A stretch of 64,000 bases of DNA. Source: AP-15 sp963724435. Lineage in GTDB: Bacteria; Pseudomonadota; Alphaproteobacteria; ATCC43930; CGMCC-115725. Of this stretch, positions 1-7,799 are shown one piece after another. The position numbers and the translations under genes were made by a program. Where the stretch lies: contig CAVRUN010000007.1 in assembly GCA_963724435.1 (NCBI GenBank), forward strand, positions 62,001-126,000, given 5' to 3'. The notes under the pieces were generated by a model that did not search any database, was not told the DNA's origin, and saw only the letters and a list, made by a program, of their open reading frames with translations. The first letter of the stretch is position 1; the number at the start of each line of letters is the position of its first letter.

Positions 1-343
1 CGATCAGATCACCGGTTTGGGTGATGTTTTGCGTCGTCGCTCCCCAATGAACCCAGCCGCCATGCGGCTCGCCGACAACCCGGCTCAACTCCCAGACGAG
101 CGGCACGATCGTGTGGCCGGTGCGGGCAAAGCCCTCATCGATGCGGGCGCGGTCGAGAAGTTCGAGTTGCGCCTTGGCCGCGATCGCCTCGGCCGCATCG
201 GGCGGAATGATCCCGAGATCGGCCTGCGCTTTGGCCAATGCCGTCTCGACATCGAGCCACGCCTGCCAGCGGTTTTCCTGGGCGTACAACCCGCGGATCC
301 CCGGGTCCGAAACCCGCGCAGCCGTCGGCAATTCGTCAACCAT
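1..343 (-). CDS. Lyase of the fumarase/aspartase superfamily, N-terminal part (PurB/PcaB-like), truncated by window edge
   Basis: Reading leftward from an ATG at 343-341, the frame stays open to the window edge, giving about 114 residues. The translation has the N-terminal layout of the adenylosuccinate lyase / 3-carboxy-cis,cis-muconate cycloisomerase group. A Trp-containing helix (RWQAWLDVETALAKAQ) is followed by a 'LGIIPPDAAEAI' stretch and then by GHTIVPLV and HWGATTQNI. The last matches the family's substrate-binding TTQDI/T element, with Asn in place of the usual Asp. It starts 50 bp after the stop of the solute-binding protein gene at 393-1961, on the same strand, so the two are probably co-transcribed. 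The catalytic signature loop and C-terminal domain are outside the window, so purine versus catabolic use cannot be decided; the transporter neighbour favours catabolism. The ribosome-binding site is weak. Confidence 0.7.
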   Translation of the reverse strand, partial: MVDELPTAARVSDPGIRGLYAQENRWQAWLDVETALAKAQADLGIIPPDAAEAIAAKAQLELLDRARIDEGFARTGHTIVPLVWELSRVVGEPHGGWVHWGATTQNITQTGDLI

Positions 344-392
344 GGCGCTACTCACTCTTCGGACGAGGTGCGGAGAACTTTTCTCCGGTGCG

Positions 393-1961
393 TCAATTTT
401 TGGCGATGTTCCAGAACACGAGCAGCGGACTGTGCAGCACGCCGGTCACATTGGAGCGCCAGGCGAAGGGCTGGATGTATTGGCCGACTGGAATGTCGGG
501 CAATTCCTGCCACAGATGCCGGTGCAGCGCTTCGAGCGCCGCCGGGTCGGCGCCCTCGTTCGCGGCGCGGATATAGGCCAAGCGCAATTCTTCGGTCTTG
601 GGGTCGCACGGCCAGCCAAACCAGTTCTTGCCGTCGCAATTCGAATTTATCGTGAAGTTGGCCAACGGCGAAGACATTGAGGTGCCACCCACGGTCGTGT
701 GGAACAGGTTCCAACCGCCTTGACCCGGCGGGTCTTTTTTAGCCCGCCGTGCCACCATCGTGCCCCAGTCGCTGACCGCGACGTCGAGATTGATCCCAAT
801 TTTCCGCAGATTGTCGGCGGTGACGTCGCCAAGCGCCGCAAGGCTGGGGATTTCCTGGGTCGTCAGCATGACGATCTTCTCGCCCTTGTAACCGGCTTCG
901 GCGAGCAACGCCTTGGCGCGCGCCAGATTCTGATGGTGATATTTCTCGGAACCAACCTCGATGCCATTCGGGCTGCCGCAGACAAAATAAGACCAACATT
1001 CGCGCCACCAGCGCTTGTCACCAAAAGCAGCGCTCGCGTATTCGCGTTGATCGACGATCAGCGCCAGCGCCTCACGCGCTTTCGGGTTGTTGAACGGCGG
1101 ATAGAGGCTGTTCGGCCTGATGATGCCGTAAGAGTTGATCGGCGACACGCGGCTGATGACGATGTCCGGTGAGTGCTCAAGAACCGGGATCTGGTCGTGC
1201 GGCAACTGGTCGATCATGTCGACCTCGCCGCGCTGCAATGCGCTCGATTTGGTGAAGGAATCGGGCAATATGGTCCATTCGACCCGGTCGACCTTGACCA
1301 CCTTGCCGCCGGCCAGACCGTCAGGGGGATCTGATCGTGGCACATAATCGGGATTTTTCTCGTAAACGACCTTGGCGCCCGGGTTCCATTCGCCCCGCAC
1401 AAAGCGGAACGGGCCGGAGCCGATTGTCGTCGTCACCGCCTTGAACGGGTCGGTCGCGGCATCCGTGGCGCGCATGATGTCGGCGTCGAACGCGCCAAGC
1501 GCGAATTCGACAAAAGCGAACGGTTCCTTGAGACGAATGACAAACGTCTTGTCATTGCTCGCCTCGATCTTGTCGACAAACTTGGCCAGTGACTGGCCGA
1601 TCGTGTTGCGCACCATCCAGCGCTTTATCGACGGAATGACATCCTTGGTCGTGACCGGCTGGCCATCGTGAAATTTGAGCCCCGGCCGCAATGTGTAGGT
1701 GTGGACCAGCCCATCCGGTGAGATCTGGAAGGTATCGACCATCTGTGGGTGCGGCCGGATTTTTGAATCCCAGGCAAAAAGCGTGTCGTAGATCATCGCC
1801 CCATGCATCAGGGTGATCGTCGCCGTGTTGGTATGCGGGTCGAGCACCTTGAGGTCGGCATGCGGGACCACCCGCAACACATTGTCGCCCGCCCTAACGC
1901 TAGTCGCTGTGCCTAGCAGCGTCAGCAGCATCAGCATCATCCCGGCCGTCCGCAACGCCAT
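393..1961 (-). CDS. ABC transporter substrate-binding protein, family 5 (peptide/nickel/opine type)
   Basis: A 522-residue protein, the usual length for SBP_bac_5 periplasmic receptors. Residues 1-24 form a Sec signal peptide with a hydrophobic core (MMLMLLTLLG) and an A-x-A-like end before GDN. The mature part opens with 'VLRVVPHADLKVLDPH', followed by 'YDTLFAWDSKIRPHPQMVD' and 'LRPGLKFHDGQPVTTKDV', which are the hallmark segments of the family. An AAGGGA ribosome-binding site lies 6 nt before the ATG. It binds an unknown ligand, probably a peptide or small organic acid, and delivers it to a permease not encoded in the window. The lyase gene follows 50 bp downstream, and an MlrC-type metallopeptidase is divergent across a 124-bp gap that must hold both promoters. 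Paralogues in this family often serve catabolic operons; that role here is inferred. Confidence 0.9.
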   Translation of the reverse strand: MALRTAGMMLMLLTLLGTATSVRAGDNVLRVVPHADLKVLDPHTNTATITLMHGAMIYDTLFAWDSKIRPHPQMVDTFQISPDGLVHTYTLRPGLKFHDGQPVTTKDVIPSIKRWMVRNTIGQSLAKFVDKIEASNDKTFVIRLKEPFAFVEFALGAFDADIMRATDAATDPFKAVTTTIGSGPFRFVRGEWNPGAKVVYEKNPDYVPRSDPPDGLAGGKVVKVDRVEWTILPDSFTKSSALQRGEVDMIDQLPHDQIPVLEHSPDIVISRVSPINSYGIIRPNSLYPPFNNPKAREALALIVDQREYASAAFGDKRWWRECWSYFVCGSPNGIEVGSEKYHHQNLARAKALLAEAGYKGEKIVMLTTQEIPSLAALGDVTADNLRKIGINLDVAVSDWGTMVARRAKKDPPGQGGWNLFHTTVGGTSMSSPLANFTINSNCDGKNWFGWPCDPKTEELRLAYIRAANEGADPAALEALHRHLWQELPDIPVGQYIQPFAWRSNVTGVLHSPLLVFWNIAKN

Positions 1962-2085
1962 CGCCGCTCCCTTTCTCGCCGCGAAGTTCTCTTTGATTAT
2001 TCCATGCCGGTTTCCGCACGGCTATTGCGCGATCTGCGCAAAGCTCGGCCTAATTACGACAAAGACTGAATGTGAGGACAGACCG

Positions 2086-3582
2086 TTGCCGCGCGTCCTG
2101 ACCGCCCGCTTTATGCACGAAACCAATACGTTCAGCCGAGTCACGACTCAGATGGCGCTAATCCGCCGCCGCGATTTCCATCTCGAAAATGAGATCCCGC
2201 AGGCGTTTCGCGGCACACACTCGGCACTTGGCGCCACCTTTGAGGCGGCGGAAAAATATGGCTGGACCCTGGTCCATCCGGTATCCGCAAACCCAAACCC
2301 TTCAGGCATCGTTATCGACGACGCGTTCGAGCAGATCACCGGTATGATCCTCGAGGCATCCGACGCGAAGGGCCCGATCGACGGCGTGCTGCTGCACCTG
2401 CACGGTGCGATGGTGACCGAGAGCTACGAGGATGCGGAGGGCGAATTGCTGGCCCGGCTCCGAAATAAGCTCGGACCCGAGATTCCGATCGTCGCCACCC
2501 TCGATCTGCATGCCAATGTCACCAAGCGAATGGCGGACAATGCCAACGCGCTGATTGCCTTCCGAACTTATCCGCATGTCGACATGTACGAGCGCGCCTG
2601 GCAAGGGGCAGAGCTGCTCGAACGCGCTATGCGGCAAGAGATCCGGCCGGTGACCGTGATCGCGCACCGGCCGATGATCTACGGGCTTGACCGCGGTCGC
2701 CATCTGAGCCCGCCAATGGCCGCCTTGCTTGCCCGCGCTGATTTGATCGAACAAAACGGCGAGGCCCTTGCGGTCAGCGTCTGCGCCGGGTTCAGCCGCT
2801 CCAATATTCGCGATGTCGGCCCCTCCGTGACGGTCACCACCGACGGCCCGAGTCCGCGTGGCATCGCCATCGCCGACAGCTTTATGGACGACGCTTGGGA
2901 GACGCGCGAGTTCGCAAGCTTTTCATTGTTGTCGGTGGACAAAGCCGTCGCCCTGGCAAGGGCCGGTAAGCCCGGTGAAAGGCCACTGGTCGTCGCGGAC
3001 TACACCGACAATCCGGGTGGGGGCGGGTATGGCGATGCGACCGCGTTTCTGAAAGGGCTGGTCGACGCCCGTGTCGAGCGCGTTGCGTTTCACGCGATCT
3101 GCGACCCGCAAGCGGTCCAGGACGGGATGCGCGCCGGGGTTGGCGCCAGGACGACCCTGATCCTCGGCGGCAAAACCGATCCAGCGATGGGCGGCGGGCC
3201 TTTGAGCCTCGATGGCGAAGTCGTTTGCCTGACCAATGGCAAGTTCGTCGCGTATGGACCAATGGGTGGCGGAGTCGAGCGCAATTACGGGCCGTCAATG
3301 GTCTTCCGCGTTGAGGGGATCGACATCGTCGTGATCACCAATAACGGCCAGGCGACCGATCTCGGTCAGTTTACCTCGCTCGGCATCGATCCGAGCCGCT
3401 ACACCACCGTCGCGGTCAAATCGATGCAGCATTTCCGGGCTGCCTTCGAGCCCATTGCCCGCGAAGTCGTGCTTGTCGACACCGGCGCGTTGTGCGCCGA
3501 AATCTACACGCCCGAGCTCTTCACCAAGGTTCGGCGCCCGGTCTGGCCGCTAGACCCTATCGTTGACCCGCGCGGCGCGTAA
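2086..3582 (+). CDS. M81 family metallopeptidase (MlrC-like)
   Basis: A 498-residue protein of the MlrC family, named for the zinc protein that completes breakdown of linear microcystin fragments; most members have unknown substrates. The N-terminus 'RVLTARFMHETNTFS' is the family signature with putative zinc ligands (His-Glu). 'LHLHGAMV' and 'TLDLHANV' are the next conserved metal/active-site blocks. The C-terminal MlrC domain is marked by 'VADYTDNPGGGGYGD' and 'LGGKTDPAMGGGPL'. The open frame extends upstream to 1813, but homology begins at a TTG at 2086 with GTGAGGA 7 nt ahead, so I chose that start. It is divergent from the family-5 binding protein gene, an arrangement suggesting import and hydrolysis of a peptide-like compound (inference). 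Confidence 0.88.
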   Translation: MPRVLTARFMHETNTFSRVTTQMALIRRRDFHLENEIPQAFRGTHSALGATFEAAEKYGWTLVHPVSANPNPSGIVIDDAFEQITGMILEASDAKGPIDGVLLHLHGAMVTESYEDAEGELLARLRNKLGPEIPIVATLDLHANVTKRMADNANALIAFRTYPHVDMYERAWQGAELLERAMRQEIRPVTVIAHRPMIYGLDRGRHLSPPMAALLARADLIEQNGEALAVSVCAGFSRSNIRDVGPSVTVTTDGPSPRGIAIADSFMDDAWETREFASFSLLSVDKAVALARAGKPGERPLVVADYTDNPGGGGYGDATAFLKGLVDARVERVAFHAICDPQAVQDGMRAGVGARTTLILGGKTDPAMGGGPLSLDGEVVCLTNGKFVAYGPMGGGVERNYGPSMVFRVEGIDIVVITNNGQATDLGQFTSLGIDPSRYTTVAVKSMQHFRAAFEPIAREVVLVDTGALCAEIYTPELFTKVRRPVWPLDPIVDPRGA

Positions 3583-3692
3583 ACCGCTTCGACCGTCTGC
3601 GGAACCGTACAAAGGCGGTGGCGGTTTCTTGGTTATCGTGCCCCCGCCCGCCGACGGTATTGCGCGGCATGCGGCGATTACGGGAAGCGGCG

Positions 3693-4661
3693 ATGGACCA
3701 ACGAATCCGAGAGATTGAAGCCACCGCGGTGCGACCCATCGGAGGCGACGGCGCATTCGAATATAGTGAGAAGCCAGCCGGCGATGGCGGGGAGGTTGCA
3801 CGCACTCGCTCGCCGCGCAGCTGGCGGCAGATCTTTATTGCTATTTTTAAAGCGATCTCCGAAGACCGTATCTTATTGGTAGCCGCTGGCGTGACGTTTT
3901 ACACGATCCTTGCGCTGTTCCCGGCGATCAGTGCGCTCGTTTCGATTTACGGGCTGTTCGCCAATCCGACGACGATTGCCGGACACCTCAATACCTTGTC
4001 GGGGGTCGCACCGGGGGGCGCGGTCGAGGTCTTACGCGATCAGCTGACCCGCCTCGCCCAGCAAAACGGAACTGCTTTGAGTGTCGGCTTTGCCATCAGC
4101 TTGGCCATTGCATTCTGGTTTGCAAATTCGGGGATGACGGCACTCTTCGAAGCGCTGAATGTCACCTATGAAGAAAAAGAACGCCGCAGTTGGCTCAAAT
4201 TTTACGCGATGAGCTTTTTATTCACCGCCGGCGCGATTGTTCTTGGCCTCGTATCGATAGCAATCATTGTCGCAATCCCGGTGGTGCTCAACTACCTCCC
4301 CAGCGCGAGCCTGACGGCTGCATTGTTGGATATTGCCCGTTGGCCGCTGTTGTTCGTCCTTGTCACTGGCGCACTTAGCATCGCGTATCGATACGCGCCT
4401 TGCCGTAGCGCGCCGCAATGGCGTTCGACGCTAATCAGCGCGGCATCCGCCGCTGTCGTCTGGCTCGGCGTCTCGGCCGTGTTCTCGTGGTACGTCGCCA
4501 ATTTCGGCAGTTATAACAAAATGTATGGGTCGCTCGGCGCGATCTTTGGTTTTATGACTTGGATGTGGTTGTCGATGGTTGTCGTTTTGCTCGGCGCCAA
4601 GCTCGACGATCAGCTGTCGCGACGCGCGGAGGAATCGCGCAGAGCCGGCCGAGGTTCCTGA
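3693..4661 (+). CDS. YihY/virulence factor BrkB family membrane protein
   Basis: A 322-residue integral membrane protein. After a polar N-terminus of about 60 residues comes 'AAGVTFYTILALFPAISALVSIYGLF', the first and most conserved helix of the YihY/BrkB (UPF0761) family. About five more helices follow, including a late 'YGSLGAIFGFMTWMWLSMVVVLLGA' segment typical of the family's last helix. The cellular role is not established; the old annotation as ribonuclease BN is known to be wrong. The frame is open back to 3618, but the ATG at 3693 has GGGAAG 5 nt upstream. It lies 110 bp after the metallopeptidase gene and may be separately transcribed. Confidence 0.85.
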   Translation: MDQRIREIEATAVRPIGGDGAFEYSEKPAGDGGEVARTRSPRSWRQIFIAIFKAISEDRILLVAAGVTFYTILALFPAISALVSIYGLFANPTTIAGHLNTLSGVAPGGAVEVLRDQLTRLAQQNGTALSVGFAISLAIAFWFANSGMTALFEALNVTYEEKERRSWLKFYAMSFLFTAGAIVLGLVSIAIIVAIPVVLNYLPSASLTAALLDIARWPLLFVLVTGALSIAYRYAPCRSAPQWRSTLISAASAAVVWLGVSAVFSWYVANFGSYNKMYGSLGAIFGFMTWMWLSMVVVLLGAKLDDQLSRRAEESRRAGRGS

Positions 4662-4708
4662 CGAGCCGCCCGCTCAACAACCCGCCACGCGACAGACCAA
4701 CTCAATCG

Positions 4709-4833
4709 CCCGCGATATCGAGGCCGAGATCGAGGATCGGGGCGCTGTGGGTGATCCAGCCCGAGGAATCAGATCTATCTTGACGAGATGCCCGGCATGC
4801 GCGCGGGCGCGTTCGAGCGCCGGCCTGACGCGC
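4709..4833 (-). pseudogene. Decayed duplicate of the nadC 3' end
   Basis: The first ~65 bp (4709-4773) match the 3' end of the intact nadC (5691-5757) with two visible substitutions and one 1-bp deletion. After a jump of roughly 190 bp, 4778-4832 matches nadC 5950-6003 with only a few changes. Both blocks lie in the same orientation and order as in nadC, so this is a partial copy with an internal deletion and no reading frame. It begins 48 bp after the YihY gene. The ~860 bp between this remnant and the real nadC hold two small unknown genes, so the remnant probably marks the edge of an insertion or a decayed duplication. Confidence 0.85.
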
Positions 4834-4998
4834 TATTGCGCTCCTGACCCATCGTTAATCCCGACTTCCCTCGCGTATGAACACCGCCTGTCGGCGCCCA
4901 AAACCGCATCACAGATTGGTGGAGGGACGAGGCTCTCAGGTAAAATTGTGTGGTCGGATATGATAATAGACTTTTCCTATAAGCCCTCCCCTTCATAC

Positions 4999-5032
4999 AG
5001 GAGTATGCGGCCGGCTAACCGCACCTACTCCT
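4999..5032. promoter_or_regulatory. Stem-loop upstream of a small unknown gene
   Basis: AGGAGTA (4999-5005) pairs with TACTCCT (5026-5032), and TGCGG (5006-5010) pairs with CCGCA (5019-5023), around an 8-nt loop with a 2-nt bulge. The right side is followed by the T-rich stretch tatcatttatt. The start codon of the next small gene is 23 nt downstream. It could be a weak terminator or a leader structure; nothing in the sequence separates the two. Confidence 0.45.
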
Positions 5033-5054
5033 TATCATTTATTGTAAGATCGCA

Positions 5055-5276
5055 ATGTCGGTCACTTACGAGATCAAGGAAATTCGGTCACCACGTGGAA
5101 CTCCTCGGTATATGGTCGTCGTCACGCCGCCAGGTTTGGACTTCGAGGAAAGGATTGGTACGGCTGGATCCCGATTGCCGCCTGACGGTGCGCCCGGATT
5201 CTGGACAAAAGGCGCCGCGCAAAGATTTATCGATAGCGATAGGCTAGTAAGAGTAATCAGGCTCCCGAGAGGCTAA
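5055..5276 (+). CDS. Small hypothetical protein
   Basis: A 73-residue protein I do not recognise. It begins 'MSVTYEIKEIRSPRG' and has a central 'FEERIGTAGSRLPPDGAPGFW', ending 'RVIRLPRG'. It is basic, has no membrane segment, and reads as a compact alternating beta/alpha fold. The ribosome-binding site is poor (TAAGA 6-10 nt before the ATG). The surrounding DNA is clearly more AT-rich than its neighbours and lies between a nadC remnant and nadC, which suggests acquired DNA. It is followed 19 bp later by another small gene on the same strand, likely in one transcript. It may not be translated. Confidence 0.45.
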   Translation: MSVTYEIKEIRSPRGTPRYMVVVTPPGLDFEERIGTAGSRLPPDGAPGFWTKGAAQRFIDSDRLVRVIRLPRG

Positions 5277-5295
5277 TGACTTGGAGCTCGACTAA

Positions 5296-5484
5296 ATGAC
5301 AAATCTGTGGAGTCTCCCGTACAGCGTAATAGTTAGACGGCCAGATGACACAATCTTCCGGTTAGATAGCCTGCTCAAGGAGCGTGCAACTGGAGAGTGG
5401 GGATGGGAGTTTGAGAGCAGCGATGCGGCGATCTTTCGATTTGCAAATGCGGTTGATGCCGTTATTGTTATGATGGTCATGTAG
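5296..5484 (+). CDS. Small hypothetical protein
   Basis: A 62-residue protein, unrecognised: 'MTNLWSLPYSVIVRRPDDTIFRLDSL' with a Trp-rich 'GEWGWEFESSD' and a hydrophobic end 'AVDAVIVMMVM'. A GGAG motif lies 9 nt before the ATG. It follows the 73-residue gene in the same AT-rich segment. The regular spread of charged and hydrophobic residues suggests genuine coding, but a 70-codon frame also exists on the opposite strand (5292-5504), so the call is tentative. The 202 bp from its end to nadC show no further feature. Confidence 0.4.
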   Translation: MTNLWSLPYSVIVRRPDDTIFRLDSLLKERATGEWGWEFESSDAAIFRFANAVDAVIVMMVM

Positions 5485-5686
5485 GTTATCTCTGTTAACA
5501 TCATACAAATTATTCACTCGGCGTGACTTGCGCACCGACGATGGCGACAGCTCTCTTATATTTACCAGGCGAGATTCTATAGAAAATTCAGCGCAAGGCG
5601 AATAAACGAGAGTCTTACCAGCAAGTTACTTTGGTCGGAGACCCGGCATCCGCGTTCGACTGGATTTGAACAACTGAGAAGCGTCT

Positions 5687-6526
5687 CTAACCCGCGATAT
5701 CGAGACCGAGATCGAGGATCGGGGCGCTGTGGGTGATCCAGCCCGACGAAATCAGATCGACGCCGGTGGCGGCCACCGCTGCGACCGTTTCAGGGCTGAT
5801 CCGGCCCGAAGCCTCGGTCACCGCACGGCCATCGACCATAAGAACCGCTCGGCGCAATGTGTCCGGGTTCATATTGTCAAGCAGCACAGCATCGACCCCG
5901 ACTTCGAGCGCCTGCGCCAGCTGATCGAGCGTGTCGACTTCGAGCTCGATCTTGACGAGATGTCCGGCATAGGCCCGGGCGCGTTCGAGCGCCGGCTTGA
6001 CGCCGCCTGCCAGAGCAAGGTGGTTGTCCTTGATCAGCATCGCGTCATCGAGCCCGAAACGGTGATTGGCGCCGCCGCCGAGACGCACTGCCTCCTTTTC
6101 CAGACTGCGTAATCCTGGGGTGGTCTTTCGAGTGCAGACGATCTTGGCGCTTGACCCTTCAATCGCATCCGCCAGAGCGCGGGTCGCGGTCGCGACGCCG
6201 GACATGCGGCTCAGCAGATTCAAGGCCGTCCGCTCGGCGGCAAGCACGCCGCGCGCCGGGCCGGCAATGCGCGCGATCGCATCGCCGCGCACAACCCGCT
6301 CGCCGTCTTCGCGCAAGCGCTCGATGCGCAATGCCGGCTCGACCAATTCAAACGCAAGCAAAGCGGCTTCGAGCCCGGCGATGACGCCCGGCTGGCGAGC
6401 CGCGATCATTGCCTCGACCTGTGCCGCCCGCGGCACGATCGCGTCGCTGGTGATGTCCCCGGCGCGGCCCAAATCCTCGAGTAACGCCGCGCGAATGATC
6501 GGTTCGATGATCAGCCGCATGACCAT
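5687..6526 (-). CDS. nadC: Nicotinate-nucleotide pyrophosphorylase (quinolinate phosphoribosyltransferase)
   Basis: NadC converts quinolinate and PRPP to nicotinate mononucleotide, CO2 and PPi in the cytosol, the last step of de novo NAD entry. The protein starts 'MVMRLIIEPIIRAALLEDLGRAGDITSDAI', a textbook NadC N-terminus. It contains 'ERTALNLLSRMSGVATAT', the Arg/Lys-rich 'CTRKTTPGLRSLEKEAVRLGGGANHRFGL', 'IKDNH' and 'IELEVDTL', which carry the phosphate- and quinolinate-binding residues, and ends with 'AVTEASGRI'. Starting at 6526 gives 279 aa, close to the family norm. The frame also continues to a TTG at 6553 that would overlap the nadA stop, but homology does not support those residues. 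It lies 19 bp after nadA in one operon; nadB is absent from the window. A decayed copy of its 3' end lies at 4709-4833. Confidence 0.95.
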   Translation of the reverse strand: MVMRLIIEPIIRAALLEDLGRAGDITSDAIVPRAAQVEAMIAARQPGVIAGLEAALLAFELVEPALRIERLREDGERVVRGDAIARIAGPARGVLAAERTALNLLSRMSGVATATRALADAIEGSSAKIVCTRKTTPGLRSLEKEAVRLGGGANHRFGLDDAMLIKDNHLALAGGVKPALERARAYAGHLVKIELEVDTLDQLAQALEVGVDAVLLDNMNPDTLRRAVLMVDGRAVTEASGRISPETVAAVAATGVDLISSGWITHSAPILDLGLDIAG

Positions 6527-6545
6527 GCGAATTGCCCGATCGGGC

Positions 6546-7544
6546 TCAGCCAAACGCCAGCATGCGTTCGACCGCGTGGCGCGCGCGATCAGCGATTGCA
6601 GCGTCGACGGTGACCTCGTTAGTCATTGTTTCAAGCGATCGGCGAATCTTAGGCAAGGTGATCCGCTTCATGTGCGGACACAAATTGCACGGCCGGACAA
6701 AGTCGAGATCGGGATACTGCAGCGCGACATTGTCGCTCATCGAGCATTCGGTCAGCAAAACGACCCGTGCCGGGCGCTCTCTGCCGACATAGTCCACCAT
6801 TGCCGCGGTTGAGCCGGTGAAATCGCATTCGGCGACGACCTCGGGCGGGCATTCGGGGTGCGCCAACACGATGACACCTGGATAGCTGTCGCGCATACCC
6901 CGGACATCCTCGACCGTAAACCGCTCGTGTACTTCGCAACGGCCCTTCCACGCGATGATCTCAATCTTGGTCTGGGCCGCGATGTTGCGTGCAAGATATT
7001 CGTCGGGAAGCATGATGACGCGCGGCACGCCGAGCCCTTCGACAATTTTTTTGGCATTGCTCGAGGTGCAGCAGATGTCGGATTCGGCTTTTACTGCCGC
7101 GGACGTGTTGACATAGCTGACGACAGGCACGCCCGGATGGCGCTCACGCATTAGCCGGATATCAGCGGCGGTGATCGACGCGGCGAGCGAGCAGCCGGCC
7201 CTGAGGTCGGGGATCAGCACCGTCTTTTCCGGGTTCAGCAGTTTCGCGGTCTCGGCCATGAAATGCACGCCGGCCAGGACGATCACATCGGCATCGGTGC
7301 GCGCCGCCTCACGCGCCAATGCCAGGCTATCTCCGACGATGTCCGCAACGGTGTGGAAAATATCCGGGGTTTGATAATTGTGCGCGAGCACGACGGCGTT
7401 GCGCTCCCGCTTGAGCCGCAGGATTTCGCCGATGTCGCCGGCCATCACCGGCCACTCGAAGGGCGGAACATGCCGCTCCACACGCGCATAGATTTCGGGC
7501 AACGGCAGGGTAGAGGTAGGACTTTGGGCGGCGCTCTCCAGCAC
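6546..7544 (-). CDS. nadA: Quinolinate synthase NadA
   Basis: NadA condenses iminoaspartate with dihydroxyacetone phosphate to quinolinate using a [4Fe-4S] cluster. The 332-residue product has 'VVLAHNYQTPDI' and 'VIVLAGVHFMAETAKLLNP', 'PDLRAGCSLA' with cluster Cys118, Cys203 in 'WKGRCEVH', 'HPECPPEV' and a C-terminal 'CNLCPHMKRI' (Cys286/289). This spacing fits the long E. coli-type NadA. The frame is open up to 7601, but a GTG at 7544 has AAGGAGA 5 nt ahead and starts the conserved part, so I chose it. It heads the nadA-nadC operon. A 17-nt palindrome and a hairpin lie directly upstream in the leader, hinting at transcriptional control by NAD status. Confidence 0.95.
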   Translation of the reverse strand: MLESAAQSPTSTLPLPEIYARVERHVPPFEWPVMAGDIGEILRLKRERNAVVLAHNYQTPDIFHTVADIVGDSLALAREAARTDADVIVLAGVHFMAETAKLLNPEKTVLIPDLRAGCSLAASITAADIRLMRERHPGVPVVSYVNTSAAVKAESDICCTSSNAKKIVEGLGVPRVIMLPDEYLARNIAAQTKIEIIAWKGRCEVHERFTVEDVRGMRDSYPGVIVLAHPECPPEVVAECDFTGSTAAMVDYVGRERPARVVLLTECSMSDNVALQYPDLDFVRPCNLCPHMKRITLPKIRRSLETMTNEVTVDAAIADRARHAVERMLAFG

Positions 7545-7556
7545 GTGTCTCTCCTT

Positions 7557-7573
7557 ATGCTCATAATGAGCAT
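7557..7573. promoter_or_regulatory. Perfect palindrome in the nadA leader (candidate operator)
   Basis: ATGCTCATAATGAGCAT is an 8-bp inverted repeat around a single central base. It starts 12 nt upstream of the nadA GTG and abuts the ribosome-binding site. A symmetric site of this kind in front of nadA is what a NAD-biosynthesis repressor such as the NadQ family of Rhizobiales would use; that assignment is inference, and no regulator gene is in the window. Confidence 0.5.
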
Positions 7574-7586
7574 TTAGTGGCTCCGG

Positions 7587-7610
7587 AAAAGCCGGGCGCA
7601 ACGGCCCGGC
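7587..7610 (-). terminator. Terminator-like hairpin in the nadA leader (possible attenuator)
   Basis: On the minus strand GCCGGGC pairs with GCCCGGC around a short loop and is followed by TTTT. It sits about 43 nt upstream of the nadA start. A TTGACA box at 7659-7654 upstream could be the -35 of the operon promoter, which would place the hairpin inside the transcript. Without an alternative antiterminator helix in view, attenuation is only a possibility. The U-run is short. Confidence 0.4.
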
Positions 7611-7799
7611 TAATCGGTTATGCTGAAGATGAGGATAAGTACCGTAATCAAACTGTCAAGGTCCGATCGTCGGATAAGACCTCGCTCGACGCCGCCCGGC
7701 TCCGCCGAAAATGCATTTGCCGACGGAGTGCGGTATTTTCTGAACGACGCCGGCCCTGCGGTGCACATACCCGAGTCTTGTAACGCGAAAGGAGCGACG

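Noticed and set aside
1813..2085. Upstream extension of the M81 metallopeptidase frame
   Set aside because: It is antisense to the signal-peptide region of the divergent binding protein and carries no homology; the TTG at 2086 with a good ribosome-binding site begins the conserved protein.
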